Of a DNA stretch of 64,000 bases, positions 51,807 to 60,182 are shown piece by piece. The position numbers were made by a program, and so were the translations under genes. A model generated the notes under the pieces. That model did not search any database. It had not been told where the DNA came from and was given only the letters and a program-made list of their open reading frames with translations. Position 1 is the first letter of the stretch. Every line of letters begins with the position of its first letter. The stretch is taken from the NCBI GenBank assembly GCA_000018565.1, contig CP000875.1, forward strand, positions 697,199 through 761,198, read 5' to 3'. The stretch comes from Herpetosiphon aurantiacus DSM 785. GTDB lineage: Bacteria > Chloroflexota > Chloroflexia > Chloroflexales > Herpetosiphonaceae.

Positions 51807-52171
51807 CCACCGCTGTTTCCGCCAGTTTGTTGAGTACTCTTGTGCAGCTGTTGCTCGCCGTGCTTGTGCCGTTGGCGCTCGCCGTCGCCGCGCGGATCGG
51901 TCGCCGCATCGCCCGGGCGTTGGAAGATAAAGCCACGGCGCTGCTCAGTCGCGAAGAGCGGGACACCCTCTATAGCGCGATCAAGGTCGGCCTGCGGGTG
52001 GCCCAAAGCTATGGCATTACGCCGGATGGGGTGCGCCACCAGATTGAAGCCAAGGGCGTGGAGGCCGCAAGTCGCTATCTGACCGAGCTGGGCCTACGCT
52101 TTGATCCGAAGTTCCTCATTGACCTGTTACATGCCGAATATCAGAAGCATTTTGGAGCACCCACGTCATGA
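51803..52171 (+). CDS. LLH-family phage holin
   Basis: A 122-aa inner-membrane protein. N-terminal membrane helix (about residues 8-32, LLSTLVQLLLAVLVPLALAVAA), followed by a charged helical region and a C-terminal KVGLRVAQSYGITPDGVRHQIEAKGVEAASRYLTELGLRFDPKFLIDLLHAEY-type segment (about 60-113) that matches the LLH holin layout. It overlaps the upstream gene as ATGA, and the endolysin gene as ATGA at its end. It should form the lesion that lets the amidase reach peptidoglycan. Confidence 0.8.
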   Translation: MTTAVSASLLSTLVQLLLAVLVPLALAVAARIGRRIARALEDKATALLSREERDTLYSAIKVGLRVAQSYGITPDGVRHQIEAKGVEAASRYLTELGLRFDPKFLIDLLHAEYQKHFGAPTS

Positions 52172-52920
52172 CCTTCGTGATCGATCTGCGCTGGCGCAAA
52201 CATCACCGCCCCGTTGGCACGGGCTGGGACTATCGCCCCAAAGGCATCAAGCCCAGTTCTGCCGTGATTCACACGACCAATGGCAATCGCGGCAGCAGTT
52301 TTGAAGCTGAAGCCGACTACTTGGAAGCCAGTAGCGGGGTGGGTGCGCATTATTTGGTTGGCCAACGCGGCCAGATTGCCGAGATTCTGCCGCCGATCTA
52401 TCGGGCCTGGCATGCCGGAGCCGCTAAGGACGACTGGATCAATAGTCGCTCGATTGGCATCGAATGCCATCACGCGGTTGGTGAGGCATGGACTCACGAG
52501 CAACGCGCGGCCCTCGCATGGCTCTGCCAACGCCTGATGGCCGACTGGTCAATTGTCCTCGGCGCGATCGAAACCCATCGCTTTGTGGCTTTGCCTGCGG
52601 GACGCAAGCCCGATCCTTCCGACTGGACGGATCGCAGCTTCTATGACTGGCGAGCGGCCCTGATCGCTCCGGTCCAACCAGCCGGAACCTATCCGGTGGC
52701 GCTTGAACTCAAAGTGGCATGGCAAAGCAGTGGTGGTCTGTGGCATCCGTCGCAATTTGCGCCGGGCTATGCCCTGACTCCCTTCTTTCGCCATCCTGAT
52801 GGCCATCAGTATCAACTCTTCGAGCGCAGCGGCGCACGCTTTACACCGCAGGGCACGATCGAATGGTTGTTTACCGAAGAAGTGGAACGTTTGAAACAGT
52901 GGTGGCGAACCCACCCATAA
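52168..52920 (+). CDS. Endolysin, N-acetylmuramoyl-L-alanine amidase (Amidase_2)
   Basis: A 250-aa phage lysin that cuts the MurNAc-L-Ala bond. The amidase_2 domain (about residues 25-165) has zinc ligands in AVIHTTNG and ETHRFVALPAGRKPDPSDW, and AWHAGAAKDDWINSRSIGIECHH around the catalytic region. The C-terminal 80 residues (GTYPVALELKVAWQSSGGLWHPSQF to WLFTEEVERLKQWW) look like a separate wall-binding or cap module. There is no signal peptide, so it depends on the holin encoded just upstream. Its start overlaps the holin stop. Confidence 0.92.
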   Translation: MTFVIDLRWRKHHRPVGTGWDYRPKGIKPSSAVIHTTNGNRGSSFEAEADYLEASSGVGAHYLVGQRGQIAEILPPIYRAWHAGAAKDDWINSRSIGIECHHAVGEAWTHEQRAALAWLCQRLMADWSIVLGAIETHRFVALPAGRKPDPSDWTDRSFYDWRAALIAPVQPAGTYPVALELKVAWQSSGGLWHPSQFAPGYALTPFFRHPDGHQYQLFERSGARFTPQGTIEWLFTEEVERLKQWWRTHP

Positions 52921-53028
52921 TGTCGCTTCGGCGACGATCAGCGGCGGTGCGGCTGCGCCGTGGGCGGGGCTAGAGCAGCAATGTGACTGTGTTCCCCCGC
53001 CCCACCGCAAACTTTTCAAGGAGATCGC

Positions 53029-53310
53029 ATGCCACGTCGCCTTCCGGCTGACCAAATCACGCTGTTTTGGCAGGCCTATGATGCCAGTGGCAATGCAAGT
53101 GCAGCGGGGCGGATTGCGGGCCTGAGTAAAGACCAAGCCCATCGCCTGCTCAAGAAACGCGGGGAGCGTCCAGTGGCCACGGTCACACGAGCGCAACTCG
53201 AAGCGGTGCTTGAGCAGGTTGAGACGCTGGCGACCGAGGTGCAGGCCGTGCGCCAACGGCTTGTGCGGTTGGTCGCCTTGTTGCCAGCACCACCCATTTC
53301 GAATCACTAA
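53029..53310 (+). CDS. Small HTH protein of the packaging region
   Basis: A 93-aa protein. A helix-turn-helix (about residues 5-42; PADQITLFWQAYDASGNASAAGRIAGLSKDQAHRLLKK) is followed by a Leu-zipper-like heptad helix (about 48-82; AQLEAVLEQVETLATEVQAVRQRLVRLVALL). AAGGAG lies before ATG 53029, after a 108-bp GC-rich spacer with small hairpins. It precedes the terminase small subunit, which also has an HTH; a DNA-recognition accessory for packaging or a late regulator are both possible. Confidence 0.75.
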   Translation: MPRRLPADQITLFWQAYDASGNASAAGRIAGLSKDQAHRLLKKRGERPVATVTRAQLEAVLEQVETLATEVQAVRQRLVRLVALLPAPPISNH

Positions 53311-53362
53311 TCCATTCATACCGAATCATTTCGAATCATTGTCGCATCACCCTGAGGCTGCC

Positions 53363-53890
53363 ATGGGACGCAAAAGCACGATTACCGATGAGCTTGCCAA
53401 CCAGCTGCTCGCCGCTGCCAAAGCGGGATCGAGCCAACGCCAGATCGCGCGGGACTTCGGCTTGTCGGTCAGCACCGTGCAGCGCTTTTTCGAATCACTG
53501 CCGACGGCGACCGCGCCGACGCTCATGCAACATGCGGCGGTCGTCGAACGGGCTGGCTCGTCCCTCTGGGATAGTCGTGCGGCGCTCAGTGACAACTACC
53601 AACGGGTGCTCGATCTGGTGAACAAGCTCGAAACGGGCATTGTCGAAGTTGATGGTGAGTACACCAGTCGCACGCCGATTGCCGTGCATGTGGCGGCGCT
53701 GCGCGAAGTGCGCGAACACATCAAAACCAGTTTGGCCATTCTCAAGTTGTTGGTTGATGTCGATGAAGTGCGCCGCTTCCAACAAGCGGTGCTGACAGCG
53801 ATTGGAGAGGCCGATGAATCGACCAAGCAACGGATTCTCGCCACCCTCCAAGCGCGACACGCTCTGGAGTTCCCTGTTTTCCGATCTTAG
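53363..53890 (+). CDS. Terminase small subunit (probable)
   Basis: A 175-aa protein. An N-terminal HTH (about residues 5-42; ITDELANQLLAAAKAGSSQRQIARDFGLSVSTVQRFFESLP) is followed by helical oligomerisation segments (about 65-160). It lies directly before the large terminase, overlapping it by 77 bp in another frame, which is the usual small-subunit place. GAGG lies 7 bp before ATG 53363; the longer frame to 53210 runs through the previous gene and is rejected. The function is inferred from the HTH, size and position: it would recognise the packaging site. Confidence 0.75.
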   Translation: MGRKSTITDELANQLLAAAKAGSSQRQIARDFGLSVSTVQRFFESLPTATAPTLMQHAAVVERAGSSLWDSRAALSDNYQRVLDLVNKLETGIVEVDGEYTSRTPIAVHVAALREVREHIKTSLAILKLLVDVDEVRRFQQAVLTAIGEADESTKQRILATLQARHALEFPVFRS

Positions 53891-55334
53891 CCTTGCCGTT
53901 GGCGGGAAACGCACGGTGTTGCCCTATGCCCATGATCCGGTGGCCTATGCGCGGGAGGTGTTAGGGGAAGTTTGGTGGACGAAGCAGGAACTGATCGCGC
54001 GGTCGTTGCTCACGCCGCCGTATCGCACGTTGGTCAAAGCGTGTCATAAGGTTGGCAAAACCCACCTTGGCGGCGGCTTAGTCAACTGGTGGTACGACAG
54101 TTTTGACCCGGGACTGGTGCTGACAACCGCCCCCACCGATCGCCAAGTGCGTGACCTGCTTTGGAAGGAAGTGCGCATGCAGCGGCGCGGACGCGCGGGC
54201 TTTACTGGCCCTAAGTCGCCGCGCTTGGAGAGTACGCCCGACCATTTCGCCCATGGCTTCACGGCCAAAGATGGTGATTCGTTTCAAGGCCATCACTCGC
54301 CGCATACCCTGTTCATCTTTGATGAAGCGGTTGGCGTGGCCAGTGTGTTTTGGGAAACCGCAGAGTCGATGTTCAACGAGGGCGGCGCATGGCTGGCGAT
54401 TTTCAATCCGACCGATACCAGCTCGCAAGCCTATGCTGAGGAATTGAGTGGGGGTTGGCATGTCATTTCGATGAGCGTGCTCGAGCATCCTAACATTCTG
54501 GCCGAATTGCAGGGCTTGCCGCCGCCGTTTCCCTCGGCGATTCGCCTGAGCCGCGTCGATACCTTGCTCAAAAAGTGGTGTCGCGCACTCAGCCCCGAAG
54601 AACCAAAACGCGCCACCGATATTCACTGGCGGGATGCCTGGTATCGGCCTGGACCGATCGCCGAAGCGCGGTTGTTGGGCCGTTGGCCATCCCAAGCGAC
54701 CAACAATGTTTGGAGCGATGGCGCGTTTCAGGTGGCAGAAAGCCTGCTGTTGCCTGCGAGTGATGAACCGTGCGAGCTGGGCTGTGATGTCGCCCGCTAT
54801 GGCGATGACTTTACCGAGATTCATGTGCGCCGTGGCGGCCACAGTCTCTATCACGAAGCGGCCAATGGCTGGAGCACGGTCGAAACCGCAGGGCGCTTGA
54901 AGCAATTGGCCAACGAATATGGGCGACGATGTGGGGTTGATGGTCGCGCCGTTGCGGTCAAAATCGACGATGACGGCATCGGCGGCGGCGTGGTCGATCT
55001 CGCCGACGGCTATACCTTCCTCGGAGTCAGTGGGGCACGCACGGCCTACGATCCCGAGAAGTATCCCAATCGCCGTAGCGAATTATGGTTCAGTGTGGCC
55101 GAACGGGCGATGGAGCAACGTCTGAGCTTCGTTGCGCTCGATGCGGAAACCCGCCGCGAGCTGCGTCGCCAAGCGATGGCTCCCACGTGGAAGCAAGATA
55201 GTCAGGGACGGCGGGTCGTCGAGCCAAAAGCCGACACCAAGAAACGGATTAAGCGCAGTCCCGATGGCATGGATGCGGTCAATTTGGCCTATGCCCCCGC
55301 CCCGATCGTCAGTTTTGGCCCAAGTCTTTGGTAA
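53814..55334 (+). CDS. Terminase large subunit
   Basis: DNA-packaging motor ATPase/nuclease, 506 aa. Walker-A-like KACHKVGKTHLGGG (about residues 74-87), Walker B TLFIFDEAVGV (about 164-174) with catalytic Glu, and coupling motif AIFNPTDTSS. The C-terminal RNase H-like nuclease has acidic residues in LGCDVARYGDDFTEI (about 322), VKIDDDGIGGGVVDL (about 382) and SPDGMDAVNLAYA near the end. ATG 53814 with GGAGAGG upstream; TTG 53802 is an alternative. The portal gene follows after 19 bp. Confidence 0.93.
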   Translation: MNRPSNGFSPPSKRDTLWSSLFSDLSLAVGGKRTVLPYAHDPVAYAREVLGEVWWTKQELIARSLLTPPYRTLVKACHKVGKTHLGGGLVNWWYDSFDPGLVLTTAPTDRQVRDLLWKEVRMQRRGRAGFTGPKSPRLESTPDHFAHGFTAKDGDSFQGHHSPHTLFIFDEAVGVASVFWETAESMFNEGGAWLAIFNPTDTSSQAYAEELSGGWHVISMSVLEHPNILAELQGLPPPFPSAIRLSRVDTLLKKWCRALSPEEPKRATDIHWRDAWYRPGPIAEARLLGRWPSQATNNVWSDGAFQVAESLLLPASDEPCELGCDVARYGDDFTEIHVRRGGHSLYHEAANGWSTVETAGRLKQLANEYGRRCGVDGRAVAVKIDDDGIGGGVVDLADGYTFLGVSGARTAYDPEKYPNRRSELWFSVAERAMEQRLSFVALDAETRRELRRQAMAPTWKQDSQGRRVVEPKADTKKRIKRSPDGMDAVNLAYAPAPIVSFGPSLW

Positions 55335-55353
55335 GAAAGCAGCAGGAATGGGT

Positions 55354-56721
55354 ATGTTTCCACCAACCGCCACCAGTAGCATCATTAGTCAGCACCTGCA
55401 TGGGCAACGCGTGGCTGATGATTTTCAGCGCTTGCAGCAGTTTCGCGCGGCGTGGGAAGCCTATCGCAAACAGGATACGCCCCCGCTGCCAATCGAAGCC
55501 GGACGACCCAACGACAACGTGCGGGTCAATCTGATTAAGCTGATTGTCCAGACCTCAGTCTCGTTCTTGTTTGGCGATCAGGTGGCGTTTAGCGTGCCTG
55601 ATGCCCCGCCTGACGACCCACGCATCCAGTATCTTGATCGTATCTGGAATGCGGCCAAAAAGATGACGTGGCTCTACAAACAAGGCATCAACGGGGGCTT
55701 GTGTGGCCACATCTTTGCGCGGATCTATCCAGAGCAGCCGCTGCCGCGCATCGTGATTCTCGATCCGGCGACCGTGACCGTGCGCTGGGCGGCGGACGAT
55801 CTGGATCGGGTGGAATGCTACCTGATTGACTACAGTGCCTACGAATGGCAGGGCAATCGTGAAGTGCTCGTGAGTATCCGCCAACGCATCGAGCGCACTG
55901 ATACCGGCTGGCGCATTCTTGACCAACGCAGCCAGCCCGATAAACAGGCCTTTGATACCCTGCATGAAGCGCCATGGCCCTATCCGTTCCCGCCGATCGT
56001 CGATAGTCAAAACCTCGCCGCGCCGAATGAATACTGGGGCGAGGCCGATATCACGCCCGACCTGATTGCCCTGGTCAATGCGGGCGATTTCACCTTATCC
56101 AATCAACAACGGATTGTGCGCTTCTATGCCCAGCCGCTCACCGTGGCCAAGGGGATGGACCCTGCGCAGCTCAAGCATGGGCGCGACCGCACGGTCTTTA
56201 TTCCGCCCAATGCCGACCTGAGCATTGTCGAGATGCAGAGCGAGTTGGCGGCCAGTCTTGACCACCACAGCCGGATCAAGAGCAGTATTCACGAGGTAGC
56301 CCAAACACCAGAGATTGCGACGGGCAAGGTCGAGGATCTGGGCAACCTGAGCGGCTTAGCCTTGCAAATCCTCTATGGCCCCTTACTGCAAAAGACCGTG
56401 CAAAAACGCATGCTCTATGGCGATTTCCTGAGCGAACTCAATCGCCGCTTGCTGATGATTGGCGGCTTTCCCGAGACCACGACCACGGTGGTATGGGATT
56501 CGATGCTGCCCACCGACCCACAGGCCGAACGCGTCGTCGCACAGGCCGATCGCACGCTCGGCGTAAGTGAAGCCACGCTGTTGACCCAACTGGGCTATGA
56601 CCCCGCCCATGAACGCGAGCAGCGGCAGGCCGAAACGCCGCCCGACCACGACCCCATGACATCCAAAGGAGATGCTGATGATTCGAATCCTGATGCCGCA
56701 GCGCCGACTGAACGCCGATGA
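55354..56721 (+). CDS. Portal protein (SPP1 gp6-like)
   Basis: A 455-aa head-vertex protein through which DNA enters and leaves. Visible portal traits: NDNVRVNLIKLIVQTSVSFLFGDQVAFSVPD near the N-terminus, the beta-rich stem with RVECYLIDYSAYEW and VLVSIRQRIERTDTGW, PPIVDSQNLAAPNEYWGEADI, and the long helical crown with RIKSSIHEVAQTPEIATGKVEDLGNLSGLALQILYGPL. I chose ATG 55354 because AGCAGGA lies 7 bp upstream; ATG 55348 is too close to it, and the frame to 55132 overlaps terminase. The C-terminal tail is acidic and overlaps the next gene. Confidence 0.92.
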   Translation: MFPPTATSSIISQHLHGQRVADDFQRLQQFRAAWEAYRKQDTPPLPIEAGRPNDNVRVNLIKLIVQTSVSFLFGDQVAFSVPDAPPDDPRIQYLDRIWNAAKKMTWLYKQGINGGLCGHIFARIYPEQPLPRIVILDPATVTVRWAADDLDRVECYLIDYSAYEWQGNREVLVSIRQRIERTDTGWRILDQRSQPDKQAFDTLHEAPWPYPFPPIVDSQNLAAPNEYWGEADITPDLIALVNAGDFTLSNQQRIVRFYAQPLTVAKGMDPAQLKHGRDRTVFIPPNADLSIVEMQSELAASLDHHSRIKSSIHEVAQTPEIATGKVEDLGNLSGLALQILYGPLLQKTVQKRMLYGDFLSELNRRLLMIGGFPETTTTVVWDSMLPTDPQAERVVAQADRTLGVSEATLLTQLGYDPAHEREQRQAETPPDHDPMTSKGDADDSNPDAAAPTERR

Positions 56722-57259
56722 TGGCGGGGGCAGTGGTGGTGATCCCACGCCACCTGCTGCGCCGCCAAGTCCTACGCCGACCGTGCCCGTTGTCCCGCCC
56801 ACACCGCCAGCAGCACCACCCGCCGCTGTGCCACCTGCTGCGCCGCCTGCTGCGGATGCCGGAATACCGGACTTGCAGGCACGCTTGGCCACGTTGGAAA
56901 CCCAACTCGAAGCCGATCGGGCGGCGTTGCGCAGCGAGCGCGGCGCTCGATTGATTGAGCAAACCGCTGCGGCCCATGGCCTCGATGCGGGGTTACTGGG
57001 GCGCTTGGTTACGCCGGAGTTTGATGAGCAGGGCCAGCCCAAGCCGCTCGATGCCGCGATTGCCAGCTTGCTTACGACCTATCCCTACTTGGCCAAGCCA
57101 GCTGCTGGTGGAACGGCTGCGCCTGCTCCGGTCGGAACCAGTCCAGCCAATCCGGCGCGGACACCAGCCCTGACCAAGGCGGCGATTGAACGCATGACTC
57201 CCGAGCAAATCAATACCAACTGGGATGCAATCCAAGCCTACTTAGCTCGCCAAGGCTAA
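56678..57259 (+). CDS. Scaffold-like head protein with a Pro/Ala linker
   Basis: A 193-aa protein. A short basic start, then a low-complexity Gly/Pro/Ala linker (about residues 15-62, PPTPPAAPPAAVPPAAPP-type), a coiled coil (about 65-95, LQARLATLETQLEADRAALRSERGAR), a small helical domain (LIEQTAAAHGLDAGLLGRLVTPEF), and another linker ending in ITKAAIERMTPEQI-like helix. Position between portal and capsid and this layout fit a scaffolding protein. ATG 56678 is 6 bp after AAAGGAG. It overlaps the portal gene end by 44 bp in another frame. Confidence 0.78.
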   Translation: MIRILMPQRRLNADDGGGSGGDPTPPAAPPSPTPTVPVVPPTPPAAPPAAVPPAAPPAADAGIPDLQARLATLETQLEADRAALRSERGARLIEQTAAAHGLDAGLLGRLVTPEFDEQGQPKPLDAAIASLLTTYPYLAKPAAGGTAAPAPVGTSPANPARTPALTKAAIERMTPEQINTNWDAIQAYLARQG

Positions 57260-57298
57260 GCATTATCCGCACGCATGGCGTGCCAGAAAGGAACCACG

Positions 57299-58150
57299 AT
57301 GGCGCTGACTAATTTCATTCCAGTGGTCTGGAGTGCGCGGATTCTCTCGAATCTGCATCGTGCCCATGTTTACGGGCAAGCAGGCGTGGTCAATCGCGAG
57401 TATGAGGGCGAGATTCGCGATGCAGGCGATACCGTCAAGATTAACAGCATTGGCCCGGTCACGATTGGCAATTACACCAAGAATACCAACATTGGCGACC
57501 CTGAAACCTTGACGGATGCCCAAATGACCTTGCTGATCAACCAAGCCAAATACTTCAACTTCCAAGTTGATGATATCGATCGCGCTCAACAAAAACCCAG
57601 CGTGATGGATGAGGCCATGAAAGAAGCCAGCTATGGCCTGCGCGATGTCAGCGATGGCTTTATCGCCTCGCTCTATACGGGCGTGGCCGCTGGCAATGTG
57701 ATTGGCAACGACACCACGCCTGTCACGCCCACCAGTGCCAATGCCTACGATTACTTGGTGGATTTGGGCACGCTGCTCGATGAGGCGAATGTGCCATCCG
57801 AAGGCCGCTGGACGATCGTGCCGCCATGGTTTCACGGCTTATTGCTCAAAGATGATCGCTTCGTCGGCGTTGGCTCGGCAAGCAGCGATCAGGTGTTGCG
57901 CAATGGTCAGATTGGTTCTGCTGCGGGGTTTAGCGTGTTGAAGTCGAATAGCGTGCCCAACGTGGCGGGAGCCAAATACAAGATTATGGCAGGTCACCCC
58001 ATGGCAATCTCGTTTGCCGAGCAAATCGTCAAGGTCGAAGGCTATCGTCCGGAAAAGCGCTTTGCCGATGCGGTGAAAGGCTTGCATGTCTATGGCGCGA
58101 AGGTCGTGCGGCCCACCGCCTTTGCCGTGATGACCGCCAATCGGAGTTAG
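57299..58150 (+). CDS. Major capsid protein
   Basis: A 283-aa coat protein, HK97-fold type (P22-coat-like branch by its opening). It begins ALTNFIPVVWSARILSNLHRAHVYGQAGVVNREYEGEIRDAGDTVKI, then SYGLRDVSDGFIASLYTGVA, GRWTIVPPWFHGLLLKDDRFVGVGS, FSVLKSNSVP and HPMAISFAEQIVKVEGYRPEKRFADAVKGLHVYGAKVVRP, the typical P-domain/A-domain order. AAAGGA lies before ATG 57299. The longer frame to 57275 adds MACQKGTT. Expected to be the most abundant late product. Confidence 0.92.
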   Translation: MALTNFIPVVWSARILSNLHRAHVYGQAGVVNREYEGEIRDAGDTVKINSIGPVTIGNYTKNTNIGDPETLTDAQMTLLINQAKYFNFQVDDIDRAQQKPSVMDEAMKEASYGLRDVSDGFIASLYTGVAAGNVIGNDTTPVTPTSANAYDYLVDLGTLLDEANVPSEGRWTIVPPWFHGLLLKDDRFVGVGSASSDQVLRNGQIGSAAGFSVLKSNSVPNVAGAKYKIMAGHPMAISFAEQIVKVEGYRPEKRFADAVKGLHVYGAKVVRPTAFAVMTANRS

Positions 58151-58184
58151 AACAGATGGGCGATTGCCGAGTAAGGAGCGCTAT

Positions 58185-58340
58185 ATGTGGGTGTTGAATA
58201 CCGAAACGGGTGTGACGTGGGAAGTCGATGGCGAGCTGGCCGATCGCCTCGCCGCTGATCCCGCTTATCGCGTCGTCGATGCGCCGCTGGATGAGGCTGA
58301 TGCAAAGCCAGCCAAGAAAGCCCCAACCAAGGAAGGATAA
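58185..58340 (+). CDS. Very small head protein (51 aa)
   Basis: ATG 58185 has AAGGAG 6 bp upstream. The product starts MWVLNTETGVTWEVDGELAD, then RLAADPAYRVVDAPLDEAD, with a basic Lys/Ala/Pro tail. It sits between the capsid and connector genes with tight spacing on both sides. Small proteins with this WVLN...G..WEV start are common at this place in siphovirus operons. Role unknown. Confidence 0.7.
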   Translation: MWVLNTETGVTWEVDGELADRLAADPAYRVVDAPLDEADAKPAKKAPTKEG

Positions 58341-58346
58341 GCCACC

Positions 58347-58934
58347 ATGCTGTATGTGAGCGTTGCCGAAGTCCAAGCCCAGTCTGAGGATCTGCCTGCC
58401 GATCCTGCGCTGCTGGAACCCTATGTGGTGCGGGCCTCGGATATTGTGCGCTCGGCCCTTCGCGCCTTGCTGCACGATCCGACCTTTGAGTTTGTGCCCA
58501 ATCCGGTGGCCACGATGCGCGTGGTCACCGGATTGCCGCTGCCGACCTTGACGCTCGCAGCCCATGTGATTGGCAGTATTAGCCTGATTGAGCAACGGCT
58601 GCACGGCGCATGGCAGCCGCTGGCGGCGACGGCGTGGCTCGAAGATGCATGCGGGGTGCTGCATGCGGACGCGGTGTGGGATGGCTATTGGGCCACGAGC
58701 TGGACGGATCATGCGCTGTATCGGATTACGGCCATTTGGGGTTATGGGGCCGTGCCGCCTGCGGTCGTCGATGTGGCGCTGCAGCTGACCATTAATCTCT
58801 ATCGCTCGCGCACCACGGGCGGCATGATCGATAGCGTTGGCGTGCATGGGCAGGGCATGACGCGGGTGGTAGCAGGCTTGACCAAGCAACAACTGGCGAT
58901 TTTGGAGAGTGTGGTTGCGCCATGGCGAGCCTAA
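58347..58934 (+). CDS. Head-tail connector/adaptor protein (probable)
   Basis: A 195-aa protein of mixed helices: LYVSVAEVQAQSEDLPADPALLEPYVVRASDIVRSALRALLHD at the N-terminus and VPPAVVDVALQLTINLYRSRTTGGMIDSVGVHG near the C-terminus, the latter a helix typical of gp6/gp15-like connectors. GAAGGA precedes ATG 58347. It follows the capsid and 51-aa genes and overlaps the gp10-like gene by 13 bp. The assignment rests on position and the all-helical adaptor shape, not on a signature motif. Confidence 0.7.
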   Translation: MLYVSVAEVQAQSEDLPADPALLEPYVVRASDIVRSALRALLHDPTFEFVPNPVATMRVVTGLPLPTLTLAAHVIGSISLIEQRLHGAWQPLAATAWLEDACGVLHADAVWDGYWATSWTDHALYRITAIWGYGAVPPAVVDVALQLTINLYRSRTTGGMIDSVGVHGQGMTRVVAGLTKQQLAILESVVAPWRA

Positions 58935-59395
58935 GAACCGTGGCTATGGCGCTCCAACGCGGTGTGCCACCCCCATGGCGGGCCGAGGTGCTGCAACGGG
59001 TGGTGCTCACGGTCAAAAGCGCGATCGAGCAAGCGACTCCGATCAAAGAGGGGCATCTCAAGGCCAATACGCGCCACGAAATCCTGAGCACGGGGGCCAA
59101 AGGCCGAATTTATAACCGCACGCCCTATGCCGTGTTTGTCCATGCGGGTACGAAGCCGCATGTGATTCTGCCCAAATTCACCTCGCGCGAAGCGGCTCGC
59201 ACGATCGGGGGCGGTGCGGCGCTGCTGGCGTTCCAAATTGGTGGCCGCTGGGTGCGCACGCGGATGGTTCGCCACCCGGGCACACGCGCGAATCCGTTCA
59301 TGCGGCGCGGCCTGACCGACGCGCGGCCCAGTCTGTCCTTGCTGCTGAAGCTGGCTGCTGCCGACTTAATGAGTGAGTTACGAGGTCGCCCATGA
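58922..59395 (+). CDS. HK97 gp10-like head-tail joining protein
   Basis: A 157-aa protein. A helix (VLQRVVLTVKSAIEQATPIKEGHLKANTRHEI) is followed by the characteristic beta segment GAKGRIYNRTPYAVFVHAGTKPHVILPKF, and RTRMVRHPGTRANPFMRRGL before a C-terminal helix. The PYAVFVHxGTKPHxI and PGTRANPFM blocks are the hallmarks of HK97-gp10/minor capsid families. It overlaps both neighbours by a few bases (ATGA at the end), as in a tightly coupled tail operon. Confidence 0.85.
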   Translation: MASLRTVAMALQRGVPPPWRAEVLQRVVLTVKSAIEQATPIKEGHLKANTRHEILSTGAKGRIYNRTPYAVFVHAGTKPHVILPKFTSREAARTIGGGAALLAFQIGGRWVRTRMVRHPGTRANPFMRRGLTDARPSLSLLLKLAAADLMSELRGRP

Positions 59396-59841
59396 CCATC
59401 ACCTATCAGGCCATCATTGACCAGCTGCACCTACGTTTCGCCCTGCTGCCGAGCTTGGTCCGGCTGAATGCCAGTGGCCAGAATGTCGCGTTGCTAACCG
59501 AAGAACCCAAGACGATCAGCCAGTGCCCGACGCTCTACAGTTTGCTCGAGCACGTCACCTATGCCCCCAGTACGCCTGTGGCGATCAGCGAGGTCGTGAT
59601 TCTCTCGCGCCTCGTGGTGGCCGATGCTGGCAGCGATCGCTGTGAAGCGGCGGTGATGCCCTATGTCTTTGACCTGCCAGCCACGATCAACGGTTCCTCA
59701 GAAGGGCGACGCTTAGGCAACTGGATCGCCCTGCGACGAGGGATTGCGACGGTCGAACGGGCGGAAGCGGTGTGGGTCGCGATTGGTGGCAAGAACCTGT
59801 ACCGAGCGCTCGATCTGTATACAAGGATTACCCTGCAATGA
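59392..59841 (+). CDS. Tail terminator/completion protein (probable)
   Basis: A 149-aa protein beginning TITYQAIIDQLHLRFALLPSLVRL, with SQCPTLYSLLEHVTYAPSTPVAISEVVILSRLVV in the middle and WIALRRGIATVERAEAVWVAIGGKNLYRALDLYTRITLQ at the end. Size, alpha/beta pattern and location between gp10-like and tail tube genes match lambda gpU-like tail terminators. I see no decisive motif, so the call is positional. Starts and ends with 4-bp overlaps to its neighbours. Confidence 0.65.
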   Translation: MTITYQAIIDQLHLRFALLPSLVRLNASGQNVALLTEEPKTISQCPTLYSLLEHVTYAPSTPVAISEVVILSRLVVADAGSDRCEAAVMPYVFDLPATINGSSEGRRLGNWIALRRGIATVERAEAVWVAIGGKNLYRALDLYTRITLQ

Positions 59842-60182
59842 TCTATTTTACCTACGTGGCCACGCCTGATGACGGCTTTTTGCCGGGCATTCCGTTGGCC
59901 AACCTGACCGCAACCCACGGCGAACAGATGGCCGATTGGCAGCTGCGCAGTGTGGCCGCAGCGGCGATGTACCAGCCAACGCCTGCGGGTCTGGCGTATC
60001 TGGCGGAACGCTTGCCCGAACCCGATCCAGCGCCTGAGATTCCGAGCGAACCAGAACCACCAGCGGAGCCAGAGCCACCTGCTGACCCTGGGCCACCCGC
60101 TGACCCTGAACCCGAACCACCGATTGACCCTGAGCCAACGCCGACGGCGACCAGTGTGCGCCGCCGAGGAGGTGCTGCATGA
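59838..60182 (+). CDS. Small tail-region protein with Pro/Glu/Asp repeat tail
   Basis: A 114-aa protein. A short folded-looking N-terminal part (about residues 1-60, MIYFTYVATPDDGFLPGIPLANL then ADWQLRSVAAAAMYQPTPAGL) is followed by a low-complexity tail of PEPPAEPEPPADP-type units (about 63-100) and a basic end SVRRRGGAA. Coupled by ATGA overlaps to both neighbours. Repeats of EP/DP make a stiff extended spacer. Function unknown; perhaps a tail-assembly or decoration protein. Confidence 0.7.
   Translation: MIYFTYVATPDDGFLPGIPLANLTATHGEQMADWQLRSVAAAAMYQPTPAGLAYLAERLPEPDPAPEIPSEPEPPAEPEPPADPGPPADPEPEPPIDPEPTPTATSVRRRGGAA

Noticed and set aside
53210-53362. N-terminal extension of the terminase small subunit to 53210
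   Set aside because: It runs antiphase through the preceding HTH gene with a Cys/Arg-rich translation; ATG 53363 has GAGG upstream.
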